A stretch of DNA of 64,000 bases, from the NCBI GenBank assembly GCA_963678675.1, contig OY783195.1, positions 22,592,387-22,656,386 on the forward strand, read 5' to 3'. The notes beneath the pieces are model-generated. The model saw only the letters and a list, made by a program, of their open reading frames with translations. It did not search any database and had not been told where the DNA came from. The stretch comes from Xiphydria camelus. Taxonomy: Eukaryota; Arthropoda; Insecta; Hymenoptera; Xiphydriidae. How positions within the stretch are numbered: position 1 is the first letter of the stretch; every line of letters starts with the position of its first letter. The position numbers and the translations under genes were made by a program. Positions 20,985-32,518 of the stretch are shown piece by piece.

Positions 20985-21116
20985 TTTATTAAAGGTTGAT
21001 TTGAGATTGGGTAGGGAAGTAACCATGGTTGAATTCCCTTCATAAACTTGTACTATTGTAGAAATGTCTCTTGAGTATAGATGGTTTCACACAGTAGAGC
21101 TGTCCATATGCCACAA

Positions 21117-22756
21117 ATGATATTCGTTCGGTTCAATATTCGCGAAAAAAATTCAATTTCACGAAATAACGTAACGTTTCTTCTCAAGCCATTTTTTAAA
21201 TTCAAATTAGTTAACTTGGAATTGGTAGACTTTTTACATTATTTAACACTAGATTTACCGCAGGCAGTCAATTTGACTAGTGTCTTATTCAAAGTTCCAT
21301 TCAACCTCGATTATTTCGTAACCCGTGAAGTTTCTGACAAAATTGGTAGAATACTTTTTTGTAGAGCACATTTCGGTCTACAAAAAAGTTCAATAGCAGT
21401 GTGGACGAAAAATCCACGGATAACGAGATAATCACCCGGCAAAACGACCGTATTATAAAGCGCGACCATTCGGTAAATCTAGTGTTAAAGAAGGACGGTT
21501 CCTAGGTGTAAAAAAATATTCGAGTATAATGGAAGCGTTATCTTCGTGTTTCAATAAATCATGTAACCTTGATGCCCTCGCGCAAGAAAATGGCCGTCCC
21601 ACGGCGTTCGTTATATATATATACGTACCCAACTTCCACGAGTATAATCCTCATTTGCATTTAAACATGGGTATCGTGCGTTCCACCCGGGGTTTCCATC
21701 GCGATTCCATCACGCGCGATAAGTAACTCCTAATTGTAATAACGATTGCGTACTAATTCATCAGCTCGTACACCGCAATTATCGTGATTACATTAAATGC
21801 ATGTACAATCGAGACGGGCGGAAAATAACGTCTATGGCGCAGAAAGTATACGCATACAGGCGCGCGTGAATTCTCGTTTCCTCGAAGCTTCGCGCGGTCT
21901 CTGTACGCGGTTCCATATAAAAAAAAAAGGCGAAAGGGAACCGCCGCGGAGCGCAGCAGCCACTCTCCGGCTCCGTATACGATCTGTTAAGAGCAATATC
22001 GTTCCTCGAATGTATTAAACGCGGACGCGGCATGTCCAGATAGGTCGGCGGTTCGGTTGCTCGCTCCGCGCATACGTCGATGAATGCGCGCATCTCCCGT
22101 CTCGACTAAAGCTCACCTCGCCTTACCCGCGCGCCACTAACCACTGCCGGAGTAGATAGCATCCATCCCCCCGCCCGACTAGGTGCCTTTACCGCACTGA
22201 TGATGCTAATTTCACCTTTTGTTGCATCTCCCTTTCACCCCCCTTCCTACGTGCCCTCCCTTTCTCCCGTTCGCTGATCCGGAATTCATATGCAAATCCG
22301 AGCATCGAGACCGGGGGAGTGATACGACGGCGACTTTAATTTGATAACGACTCCGACACGGGGTTCGCGCTATCGGAATCTATCTCTGCACGCGCGCACC
22401 TCGATTCGCTCTACCACTACACGCTACGTCTACACAATATTCGCGTTTGGGCGGACGTGTAAATGCTCGCGCATACTGACTTACTGCCAATAGTACAGGG
22501 GTTTCATGCGCGACTCCTCCTACACTACTAAAGTTTATTTGACAAACACTCATACCCGTGTACACACTTGTCTGATGTTTGGACAGTCGGTCGTTATCGT
22601 CCCTGTACAACTCACGCGTACCTGGCTGGAGTATATGCATGCTATTGGTCCATTTCATTTTCTAAATGAACGGTAATTAATGGCTTGATGTAAACTGCGC
22701 GGTAAGCGCATCACAGAGTGCTTTGGAAGAGGCGGAGGTACCTCGATTTTCGAAGT
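21117..22756. other. Unique sequence, AT-rich then CpG-rich, no gene recognised
   Basis: AT-rich DNA to about 21590, then a CpG-rich stretch to about 22650. ORFs overlap on both strands with no recognisable domain. One short C-rich run lies at 22166-22175. No repeat structure was seen. Confidence 0.35.
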
Positions 22757-23345
22757 AGGGTAGAGTGGGGATAGTTGTGCCACTTTTTCCTTGATTACTT
22801 ATTAAACAAAAACTTATTTATGCTACAACATTAATAAGTATGTCAAAAGGATCATTGTATAGCTATCTGGCTTTATAATATTGAATAATATAATTTTGAA
22901 TTTAATATATACATATAATACATCCATAATTATGAAAACGTATTTCAAACCAACATAGTCTGAGTTGCTCAACGTACCCCACTAGCGGGGTATGTTGGGC
23001 ACCTCAGTGGGATAAGTTGATGACAGAGTTAGAAATTAGCCAAAGAAGTTAAAATAAAAAAGAAACTTATTTGTTATGCATTAATTTTATTACATTTGAC
23101 AATTAACATGTATTAGTGTCTATGAAAACATAGTCTTTATAGAGAACAATTAGGTAATATAAAATCAGGAAAATCTAGAAAAACTAAAACGTGAAAGAAA
23201 ACTAATATTTTTAGAAGACATTGTAAAAATCAATATTACTAATGCGGCACATTTAAGAACTATTAACTCTTAATGAAATAATCAGTCGAACAACCAATAT
23301 TGTAATATTAATAAGTTAACGTGTCCCAACTTTCCCCATATATGA
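22757..23345. mobile_element. Possible non-autonomous element with GGGGATAGTTGTG-type ends
   Basis: The left side reads gtagagtggggatagttgtgc. The right side, in reverse, reads atatggggaaagttgggacac. Similar ends, better matched to each other, flank 52488-53288. The arms are short and diverged, so the call is weak. The interior is AT-rich with no ORF. Confidence 0.35.
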
Positions 23346-24218
23346 TATTTTGTAAACACACTTACATGATTACATGATGATGTCAATGACCAAATTTTTT
23401 CATAATATGCTTCAGGGTAAGATTGACTGTTTTTTCAAAAAAACAAATGACTGAAATAGAGCGAGGAATAGATGAATTGTACCGTGGTCTACAGTAAAAA
23501 TTTAGTTGTTGACATCCTGTCCCATGGTTACGTGATTTTCGTGGTAATTTTTAACGAACATTTTCCTCCGTGCACCCTACTAAGTGCGACAACGATTGTC
23601 AAGTACACTACGCGCAAGTGGCGAACGTTCGCCAAATGCTTGTATGGGAATAATGCGAAAATAAAAACCGAATTGTCGATTTTTGGAATTATCGAACACT
23701 CGATGTTCATCTGAAGCCCGCTACGCGTAATGAATAACGAATATTTGTATGGGCAAAGCCCACGGGCGTTGTCAAATGTAACACGAATGACGAATGTCCG
23801 ACGAGGGCATCATTTGTATCGTATAGCGATGTTCGACTGGATTCAGTCGTCGGACCTGTTGGATTGACGGATCTGCTCTTAATGAGGGAGCAAAGAGTGG
23901 ATGCAGTGGCACTAAGTTCATGGGGTGTAAAAAGAAGGAAGTTTATGTCAATTAATAACACTGGAGTGTTACTTGGAAGATAAGTTTTACATTTAGAAAT
24001 GTTTATTAGTATGATTATACACTGTTGGAAAAAATTGATTAAAATTAACTTATTTTTCAAGTCAATTAAAATTATTTTGGGTTTTTTGTATAAGAACTAT
24101 TTATTTATGGAAATGAAATAGAAAAACCACATCTAACAAAAGATTTTTTTCTTATGAACCAAAAAATGTACGTACCTAAGAAGAACGCAAAACAAATCTA
24201 TTTACTAGCGCCAAAGTC
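23346..24218. other. AT-rich sequence, nothing recognised
   Basis: Short ORFs here (for example 23707-24060 on the minus strand) show no domain. No inverted or tandem repeat with clear ends was found. Confidence 0.35.
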
Positions 24219-24320
24219 TCAAATATACCGGCTTTTTTCACAACCAGCACATTCACCGTGATTCCACATGAAGCAGCCTTGACACATCACCCATTCTTCG
24301 CCTTTGGGGTACCCCAAATT
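24219..24320 (-). pseudogene. Cys/His-rich C-terminal tail of a transposase, remnant
   Basis: On the minus strand a frame ending in TGA at 24219-24221 reads GEEWVMCQGCFMWNHGECAGCEK just before it ends. The C-x2-C-x4-H-x2-C-x2-C spacing with an upstream EEW resembles the PHD-like tail found on many insect pogo/Tigger-type transposases. Upstream sequence contains repeated CCTAATATGG/CCTAATTTGG motifs but no recognisable DDE core. I read it as a short relic. Confidence 0.4.
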
Positions 24321-25248
24321 AGGAATTGATAGGTACTCCATATTAGGAGCAAATTAGATTTTTAAGAGGGCCGACTTTTTGCAAAAAATGTGGTGTTCTT
24401 TTAAAACACAAAATCATTTCCATAAACTACGCAAAATTTTATATAGAATGATATTATTAAAACTTTTAAAACTCACCTTTAAATCTCCCTAAACATCTAA
24501 AATGCAACACGACTAGAAAACTTTCCTTACAACACAAAATTATTATAACCTCAAACGTCAAAACAGAACGCATGTTTGCTCCAAAAAGAGAATGGGCGCT
24601 TTCTGGCAAGTCGGTGATTAGTATGCAATGTACAAAATAGATGTCGGGGAACTAATACTTGCTCAAAAGTTAACTACCCCATATTAGGAACTATCTTCAT
24701 ATTAAGGCACTTTCCTCTACAAAGCCATAATTGGCCAGAAAAGGGTATACATTTTAATATGTATTAGACAACAGAGCAATAAATTAAATTTTTTATTGTT
24801 ATTATTATTAATAACAATCAAACATTTAATTCATTTATTAACGCGGTATACATGATATTATAAGATGCCTATATTTGACTCTAGAATACATTTTTTAAAG
24901 AATTCTTCGTTTTTCAATGAGAATTCCAAGTTGCTTGAACGGAAAGTTCAGCGTGGGTCGTATACGCCCCACGCGGCACGGAACGTATGTATTAAAAGAA
25001 GTTACCGATCTACTTTACAAAAAACGACATACGTATTCAATTTTTCACTTAAACGACGCGATTTTCGATACCATAGAAGAGATACTGTATTATACGCTCC
25101 TTATACGAGTATCTATTCCGTGTCGTAAAATGCACTGCAATTGGCGGCGTCGATCGTTGCATTCGTCGTCGATCCGTTTTAGTTCGCATTTACCGCACCG
25201 CTTCGCCTGCTAATTTTTCCTTACGTTCCACTTTCCGCGTCCCCGTCC

Positions 25249-25287
<39 letters not shown>

Positions 25288-26953
25288 TCTCTTTACTCCC
25301 TCTCCTTCTCCGATTCGGATTCATTTGCAAATGGATAGTGGACTTCGCGAGAAGCGGGGCGTTTTCACACACAAAGTAGAGGCGTATAACGAGGATTAGC
25401 AGTTTCAGACCCGGGAATCCGATTTATCAGAGTCGACGAGTCAGATTTACGGACGTCACTCGCATCGAGCTTTTTTTTTCTCCTCCCACCCCTTTGACGT
25501 TTTCCGCGCGCCCGTGCCAATTCGAGTTCCCCCTCCGCCCGCAGCGGAGATACTGCGTATAACGCGCGGCGAGATTTCCATAATTGCGAACGATTCGCTC
25601 TGTCCCGTATCAGTGCACCTTGCGCAAGTGCGCGTGCGCGCGGTTAAGAGAAACCCCGACTCTTGCGATCCTGATTCATATGCAAATGGTGGGTTCTGGC
25701 TCCGCGGAATTGAAGACCGACGCTTTTGCATCCACGCGTGGCTCTATTCTGCGCTTTTTGCACCGCGGCGAGCGTCGCATCGATTTATCGGAAATCGCGC
25801 GCAATGTTCATTTTCTTCCCGCGCTGCAGTCGCGGGAATCCGATGGCGTCTGCATCAGCGCGAGACTTTCGCGCTTTTACGAGCAACGTATGTATATGAG
25901 AGGACGCTGAAAACTTTTATCTTATAAATTGGAATGTTTTTAATTCGAGCTCTCCGGTCGATAAAATATGAAGTACGAGTGCGTATCACTGCACTTTTCG
26001 ACTCGAGACGTGGGACCACTTCCTCTTTCAGTCGTTCTAGCATTTATTGGTGGAATAAGTTGAATTAAACCAATTCCAAATTTGTTATGTAAACGACTGA
26101 CCATTTTCAAACACAATCATTTTATTTTATAATTATGAGGGACTAGTGTGAGAAATACGCTTCAATCGAAGTGCAAGGTCTAGATCGATTATTTTGAAAG
26201 CAATTGAAATTATCGAAAAAGAATTTAAATAAAAAAGGTTTGTCTATGTGTTTACTATAAAATAAGCTGGTTTTGATTTTCCGAATATCTTAACTGCATT
26301 TTGTAATAATGGCGTTCAAAGTTAAATACACTGGGGCGTTTATCCCACTTTTAGCCCAGAGAATAAGTGAAATTGATTATACGGTTTGAATAAATAAATA
26401 TTTGCATATATTAATTTCATTTTGAAGAGCGATTTCTTAGAGCCAATATTATGCTGCTTTTATTTAAGAATTCACGCTTCACTTATTCGATAATTAACTT
26501 ATATTAATAACTATAATATCTACTTATACATATAAAACCAATGCGTAGAACTCCTTGATATGAAATGATATAAAGTAATACAAGTGATTCTGTGATATCA
26601 ATCAGCCAGATAGATTTCAGTGTATTTAATAACATAGGTATTTCAATCCACTTTTACCGTCGTGTATCATTTTCCGTCATTTTCTATTGCCTTCCACTAG
26701 AGACTTTTAGCAAGAGTGTGTTAACCTCCCTTCTCGAAGGTTAGGTAGAAGACTTCTCGATTCGTCTGCCCTGTCACTCCAGCTGAAAGCAACCTTAAGA
26801 GCAGACCTTTCAAACCGACTCGAGTTTTTCGCCACGCTCCCTCGTAACATTTACACGCACTGGAGGATTGTCAATACTCTACCAGAATTAAATTTGAAAA
26901 GAAAAGTCTAAAACGCACCTTGCCGACAACGGAAAATATTCAATATGCCCTCT
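24321..26953. other. Unique sequence with a CpG-rich middle, no gene recognised
   Basis: AT-rich to 24900, CpG-rich from about 24900 to 25900, then AT-rich. A (TC)n microsatellite lies at 25252-25282. Overlapping ORFs at 25456-25927 occur on both strands and carry no domain, as expected of stop-poor GC-rich DNA. Confidence 0.35.
25252..25282. repeat. (TC)n microsatellite
   Basis: About fifteen uninterrupted TC units within a pyrimidine-rich stretch. Confidence 0.9.
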
Positions 26954-27717
26954 AAAGGGTCTCGCCGTATTTCCATATGAAAAATGCCCCGGCACTAATT
27001 AACTTCGTTAAACCTTTTATTTATTGCTTTTTATCCAAAATACCTCCACAACAAATTTCAGACCGCTAACTTCACGTACAAGGGAAATAGGGGGTTAACA
27101 ACAATTAACATTACTATTTTTTTTCTCTGGAACTATAAAAGATATCAAAGTCGTTCAAAAACTAAATTGTAGGTATTCGTGAGTAGTATATTATATATTT
27201 TTTCGACGGCATAAAAGCACTGTTTAAAGGTGTAAATTTAAAAAAATAGTTTTTGCAATGGAAAATTTATAACAATTGCTGGAGATACACCAACCAAAAA
27301 AATCATATAGAATCATCAATTAGTGAGCTGTTATATAAAAAAATTGTCAAATAGTTTAATTTGGTGGAAGACAGTAAAAAAATTGAAAAACCTTTAACGC
27401 GTTCACGCCGGCGCAGCGCGGTACTCAGTGCCAGCGTGAACGTGTTAATTCATATTATATTATGTATATTTATTTATTAATTAATTATGTATGCACAATA
27501 TCTATATTATTTTATAATATACATAATGTACAATAATGTGTACAAAAAACAATAATTCGTATGATTTACATAATCTTGGTAGATGAGTTGGTTACATCAA
27601 ATATAGTGGTAAATATTTCGGCAGGTCTAACGATTTTAGATTTTTTACATTTAGCGGGTACGTGACTAATAATAAATTATAGCAGCTATATGCAAACTGC
27701 ATCCTACTGTCCTACTA
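26954..27717. repeat. Left 764-bp arm of the DDE/SWIM transposon
   Basis: The arm starts AAAGGGTCTCGCCGTATTTC and is the reverse complement of 29279-30042 with a low level of mismatch. Its inner end (about 27585-27717) is a degenerate second copy of the transposase gene's SWIM-encoding 3' end, in the same orientation as the gene. The arm begins about twenty bases past that gene's stop codon. Confidence 0.85.
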
Positions 27718-27736
27718 TCAGACCCTGTTCATGACT

Positions 27737-28935
27737 TTAGTCATCATCACTATTCTCCTCAACGGTGGTACATAATGTGGTTACGTCAAATATATTTCTC
27801 AATATTTCGGCTGGTCTAACGATTTTAGACTTATAGCGGCTGTGTGACAAATAATAAATTATGGCAGCTACATGCGAACAGCACCCTACAGTCCTACTGC
27901 CATTAGCACAGTCACAAGTGTATCTTAGGATACCCTTGTAGCTATTCACGTTTGTGCCGATATTGAATGTAGCACTGGTACATTTTACTATTTATATGGC
28001 GTGAACGAACTTTAATTTTGATAATATTTTCAGAGTCCATTAAATATTCGATATTTAAAGTGTTCTCGTCATCCATTATTTCCGCGAGATAACATATTGC
28101 TTGTGACATTTGATATGTGCCTGTAAATAGTATCTTGAGATCGTCTTCAGTAAATTCCGGAAAATCTATTAGGCATGTTGAAGAGAGTTTCATGAACGGT
28201 TTTTTACGGCGATTTAAACTTTGCGTTTCAACCACTGTTTGCAAAGTATTTTGCTGGACTGTACGCTCTTTCATATAATTAAGTATTTCGTCGGCAAATT
28301 CCCGATTAGAATTAATCCTTTTTCCAAAAGTATTGTTTAAAAATCCAGCAATTCGGCATAAAGATTTTACTACAGGCAATAACTTGTTGTCTACTTTGTT
28401 ATGTAATAATCGAAATTTTTGGCCTATGGCTCCATGAACAGCCTCGACGACCCACCTTACCTTGGTAACCCACCGCGAAAAATTTTCTTCTTCAGTTGTT
28501 AATTGTGCACGAGAGATTACCCTTAAGAGCGGGCATAAAAACCTTATATCCTAGATTTTCCATATTCTCTACAGCATCACGAAAACTTCGATCAACAAAG
28601 CAGAAATAACCACGTTGCAAAAGAGACTTTAATCCATTTTCTAAAAAGGTTTTCATTATAGAGGCATCATTCATTGTACCGTTGAATGGTCCTGCTATAT
28701 TAACTATATAGCCATTTTTGTTGTGCAGATGGTGAAAGGTTTACACAGTGGAACTTTTTTTTGTCCGGAATAAGATTTTCGTTGATAAGCATTATTTCGA
28801 CTTTTTTCATGTCTAACATATGTTCCATCAAATATTAATGCCAATGTAGATTTACCAATATCAAAAAGTCATTTCTCCCCTTTACAAGCTGACTTAGCAT
28901 TCGAAATATAGCGGTACCTATCTATTAGAGTGTGT
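27737..28935 (-). pseudogene. DDE transposase with C-terminal SWIM finger, frameshifted
   Basis: Read on the minus strand, the core starts with STLALIFDGTY, first catalytic Asp at 28819-28833. It continues through KSYSGQKKVPLCKPF and GPFNGTMNDASIM, then FVDRSFRDA (second Asp, in 28492-28674) and VRWVVEAVHGAIGQKF (Glu, about 28430-28450). A helical region at 27942-28379 follows, then a SWIM-type finger (CDC, then CSH; 27737-27949) ending EENSDDD-stop. The order DDE core plus trailing Glu-x-HG motif resembles DDE_Tnp_4-type enzymes. At least three frameshifts (near 28705, 28500 and 27945) break it. The N-terminal part upstream of about 28935 is missing or unrecognisable. The exact superfamily is not certain. 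Confidence 0.65.
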
Positions 28936-29278
28936 ACTGCGAAAGACATTCGTTAATTAGACTTTTCGGGAAAGGCGCGGGGCTACAAGCTCATTAGTAT
29001 CCTAGATTCACGGAAACATACCGCCTCACCGTTGTGACTGATGGCGAGATTGACTCTAGATTCGAGAGGTACATAGATCGCGATATCGAGTGGTAAGAAC
29101 CGACATGTAGAAGTCCGTTTATTGTGCGACGGAACAAGGTTGTTTGGCTATATTTTCGTTACCTATGGAATATTTTTATCGTAAATGTGTGAAGAAAAAA
29201 ATCCCAGCAATAGCCAAACGTGAAAGGTTACAAGGATGTAAATACTAAGGTACACTACTTTTGATTGTGCTAATGGCA
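28936..29278. other. Transposon interior, with a possible BEL LTR-edge fragment
   Basis: On the minus strand, 28990-29060 reads TCGCCATCAGTCAC then GTGAGGCGGTATGTT. This resembles the polypurine-tract/LTR junction of the BEL element at 30645-30695 (TCGCCATCGGCTGC then GCGGGCGGTATGTT). It may be an LTR fragment of a related BEL family inserted in the 5' part of the transposase gene. From about 29225 to 29278 the plus strand again resembles the SWIM-encoding sequence. No open frame is present. Confidence 0.3.
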
Positions 29279-30042
29279 GTAGGACAGCAGGATGCAGTTC
29301 GCATATAGCTGCTGTAATTTATTATTAGTCACGTATCCGCTAAATCTAAAAAATCTAAAATCGTTAGACCTGCCGAAATATTTACCACTATATTTGATGT
29401 AACCAACTCATTTACAAAGATTATGTAAATTATATGAATTATTTGTTTTTTGTACACATTATTGTATATTATGTATATTATAAAACAATATAGATATTGT
29501 GCATACATAATTAATAAATAAATAAATATACATAATATAATATGAATTAACACGTTTACGCTGGCACTGAGTACCGCGCTACGCCGGCGTGAACGCGTTA
29601 AAGGTTTTTCAATTTTTTTACTGTCTTCCATCAAATTAAACTATTTGACAATTTGTTTATATAACAGCTCACTAATTGATGATTCTATATGATTTTTTTG
29701 GTTGGTGTATCTCCAGCAATTGTTATAAATTTTCCATTGCAAAAACTATTTTTTTAAATTTACACCTTTAAACAGTGCTTTTATGCCGTCGAAAAAATAT
29801 ATAATATACTGCTCACGAAGACCTACAATTTAGTTTTTGAACGACTTTGATATCTTTTATAGTTCCAGAGAAAAAAAAATAGTAACGTTAATTGTTGTTA
29901 ACCCCCTATTTCCCTTGTACGTGAAGTTAGCGGTCTGAAATTTGTTGTGGAGGTATTTTGGATAAAAAGCAATAAATAAAAGGTTTAACAAAGTTAATTA
30001 GTGCCGGGGCATTTTTCATATGGAAATACGGCGAGACCCTTT
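29279..30042. repeat. Right 764-bp arm of the DDE/SWIM transposon
   Basis: Reverse complement of 26954-27717, ending GCGAGACCCTTT. Its inner end carries a degenerate copy of the transposase's SWIM-encoding 3' end, here on the plus strand and so opposite to the gene. That similarity continues inward past the arm to about 29225. Confidence 0.85.
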
Positions 30043-30303
30043 GGGAGAATAAGGCTTCACTCCGAGGAAGCGAAAAACTGACTAGTGTAATTTCGAATCA
30101 AGCATTAACTTTTTCAAATTTAAATACTTACCTACTCTTTTGTAATGAAAATTTCGGAATACAAATTAATTTTTTCAGAGTGCAAATTTATTCTGTACAA
30201 ACAAATTGTTCGCTTTAAATCAGATTGGCTCGTTCTTTACTCCGTGAGGGTGGAATCTCTGAACTCTTTCATTCTTGAAGAGTACGATCGTAACGTTTCT
30301 ACC

Positions 30304-30654
30304 TGTATGGGGAAAGAGTGAACTGCCGTGATTACTTCGTTTAACAATATTAAGGTTTATTTAAACTAAAATCAGGGCACTAAAAACGGGTTATCATAAC
30401 GGATTAATGCGAGAAACTGAAATTTGTGGCGAAGATCGAAGTACACGCACGCGAGACTATCGTTACAATGACGACGGAAAAACAAAACTGTTTATTTTAA
30501 CACTGGTCGAGATGACGCTGAGGCTCGAATTTGTTTAACACTATATTCGACTAGATCGTGGTGGCGTTGAGATTTACCGCAAGGCGGTATTGCAAGAATT
30601 CGACTGGCTTCACGAAACAAGCGATTACATTCGCAGCCCATGCTTGTCAGAACA
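30304..30654 (-). repeat. BEL/Pao 3' LTR
   Basis: This 351-bp repeat, read on the minus strand, starts TGTTCTGACAAGC and ends CCCCATACA. It matches 38928-39278 with only about four or five differences by eye. The duplication CTACC flanks it at 30299-30303. Confidence 0.9.
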
Positions 30655-30689
30655 TACCGCCCGCCTTGCCATCGCAGCCGATGGCGAAA

Positions 30690-32518
30690 TTAGCTACATG
30701 TTACATTTCTGATACCTAGATAGTAATCAATGTTTAGTCGTCTGATAGCACCGGCAACACACACACCTTGGCAACGGGTCACTTGATCCGTGACGTCTTT
30801 GTTTGGAGTGTCACGACTCGGACGAGACCGTCTGAACCTGGGTGTACTTCTACTACCTTCCCGAGGGGCCACACCGTTGGGGGGGCGATTGTCATCCTTG
30901 ATCAGGACGAACGTCCCGATTTCGATGTTTTCGCTGCACTGCTGCCACTTGGTTCCGTTGAGTAGCGATTGTAGGTATTCCGTCCTCCAGCGGGTCCAAA
31001 AATGATCCAACATCTGCCGCGTGCGTTGCCAGTGTGACAGTCGTTGTACAGGCAGGTACGTGAGAGACGGTTCCGGTAAAGTATTGATGGCGGCTCCGAT
31101 CAAGAAATGGCCTGGGGTAATGACGACACACCGAAGTGCGGTACAGAAGGCGGATTGAACCGCCATTCGGTCCCTATGGTTGCAAGGGTGTCGGCGAGTG
31201 CGGTCGATTCTGTAGTTGATTCTGTAAGTAGGCGCCGAAGTTCGGCGGCGGCACCAACGAAATTCCGCCCGCAGTCGCTGGTGAGTGTGGCGCAGATTCC
31301 CATACGAGCGATGAACCGCTTATACACGGCGATAAAGCCGGCTGAGGAATAGTCCGATACCAGCTCAAGGTGTATGGCCGACACGGAAAGACACACGAAT
31401 ATGAGTATGTAACCATGCAACCTTTATACGTTCTTTGCGTCTGGCCTCTGAAAGCTTTGATCGTGAATGGACCGGCGTAATCCACTCCCGCGTGCTGAAA
31501 GGGTCGAGATCGGGCAACGCGAGAGGGAGGCAGTTGGCCCATCTGTTGACTACTTACGACGGCGCGTTGGCGGACGCAGACGACGCAACGTCAAATGAAA
31601 TCTCGAACAGGAACCCGTCCGCCAAGAATCCAAAACCTGGAGAGTTATCTGAGTTCCGCCGTGTAATGTGCATCGGTGGCGGTGGTCGATGATTAGTGCG
31701 GTAAGTGTGCACTTTTGCGGGAGGATGACGGGATGCTTCTCGTCGAATGTCAGTTGCGCGTGCGCTAGTCTTCCGCCGAGCCGTAATATTCCCTTGAAAT
31801 CGACAAGAGGCGTAAGTCGAGCCAGAGGGTGGCTGCGAGGAAGTCCTTTGCCGGAGGCAATACACTGGATGTCGTCATGGAAGTAGGCGTCCTGTGTAGT
31901 TCGAATCCAGAATACCTGAGCGTTCTCCAATTCCTGGGTAGAGATTGCTCCAGAGCTCGGAGTTATAGCCTTTCCGATACGAGCTTGAAGACGATGCACC
32001 GCGCGACTACACATCGCCGTAACTCGGAGGAGTTTCGTTAGGCTCGAGTACCGTTCAATGAGTTCCCACACCGCTGTATGCTGAACCACAGAGTGATGAG
32101 CGACGGTCTCCTTGCATTCTTCTTGGTACATCGCTGGATCCTGAGCAGGCGCTATTGATGGCCATCTATCACTTGGCTGGGATAGCCAAGCTGGATCCAT
32201 CGTCCAGATTGGGTAGTCCTGGAGTTGCGATGGCAAGACACCACGAGATGCGGGTTCGGCAGGGTTATCGACCCCAGCCACGTGATGCCACTGCGCCCGA
32301 GGAAAATCTTGGATCTCCGTCACTCGGTTGCGGATGAAATCCTTCCACCGTGCTGGATGACTCTTGACCCACGAAAGGGTGACGGTGGAGTCCGTCCACA
32401 GATGGATGACCGTGTGGTCGAATCGCAGCACTCGGCAAATCTGTCGAGCTAGACGTACGAGGAGGAGCGCGCCGCACAATTTCAGCCGAGGGATCGTTAC
32501 GACCTTTAACGGAGCCAC
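30690..32518 (-). pseudogene. BEL/Pao RNase H and integrase, frameshifted and deleted
   Basis: The frame at 31550-32518 holds RNase H (LWTDSTVTLSWV, WHHVAGVDNPAEPASRG) and the integrase zinc-binding region (HPVILPQ, RCTLHGGTQ). Integrase then continues in a second frame (31174-31542: PFQHAGVDYAGPF, first Asp) and returns to the first frame at 31100-31420 (SDCGRNFVGAAAEL, second Asp; WRFNPPSVPHFG). The segment that normally follows, including the catalytic Glu and about 60-70 residues, is absent. The C-terminal part restarts directly at VVITPGHFLIGAAINTLPEP (30690-31166). Two frameshifts and this internal deletion mean the integrase cannot work. Confidence 0.85.

Larger units (their letters stand above)
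15267..20988 (+). mobile_element. Ty3/gypsy-type LTR retrotransposon, complete but mutated
   Basis: LTR, tRNA-Pro primer site, gag, protease, RT, RNase H, integrase and second LTR lie in gypsy order between TTTA duplications. LTR divergence of a few percent indicates a fairly old insertion, in keeping with at least four frameshifts and four in-frame stops. RNase H before integrase excludes copia, and no env was found. Confidence 0.9.
15000..21116. mobile_element. Foldback element interrupted by a gypsy insertion
   Basis: The left arm is about 15000-15181. The right arm begins at 15212-15270 and continues, after the gypsy element, at 20989-21116. The inner stems pair caccatctaacga and ctaccagaa with ttctggtag and tcatcagatggtg. 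The outer stems pair aatatggcatatgg (from about 15000) with ccatatgccac (to about 21116). Removing the gypsy element and one TTTA copy restores an inverted repeat of about 400 bp. No ORF is present. Confidence 0.75.
26954..30042 (-). mobile_element. Long-inverted-repeat DDE/SWIM DNA transposon, degenerate
   Basis: Two 764-bp arms enclose about 1.56 kb with a broken DDE transposase. The arms are close to each other in sequence although the gene is wrecked, so either the insertion is moderate in age or the arms have been homogenised. I could not identify a target duplication: the flanks are ccctct on the left and gggaga on the right. Confidence 0.75.

Noticed and set aside
21653..25687. Three octamer (ATGCAAAT) POU-type sites at 21653-21660, 22290-22297 and 25680-25687
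   Set aside because: About two or more are expected by chance in 64 kb on both strands, and they are not clustered.
25456..25927. Opposed 91- and 137-codon ORFs
   Set aside because: Same pattern of non-specific openness in a CpG-rich stretch, with no domain.
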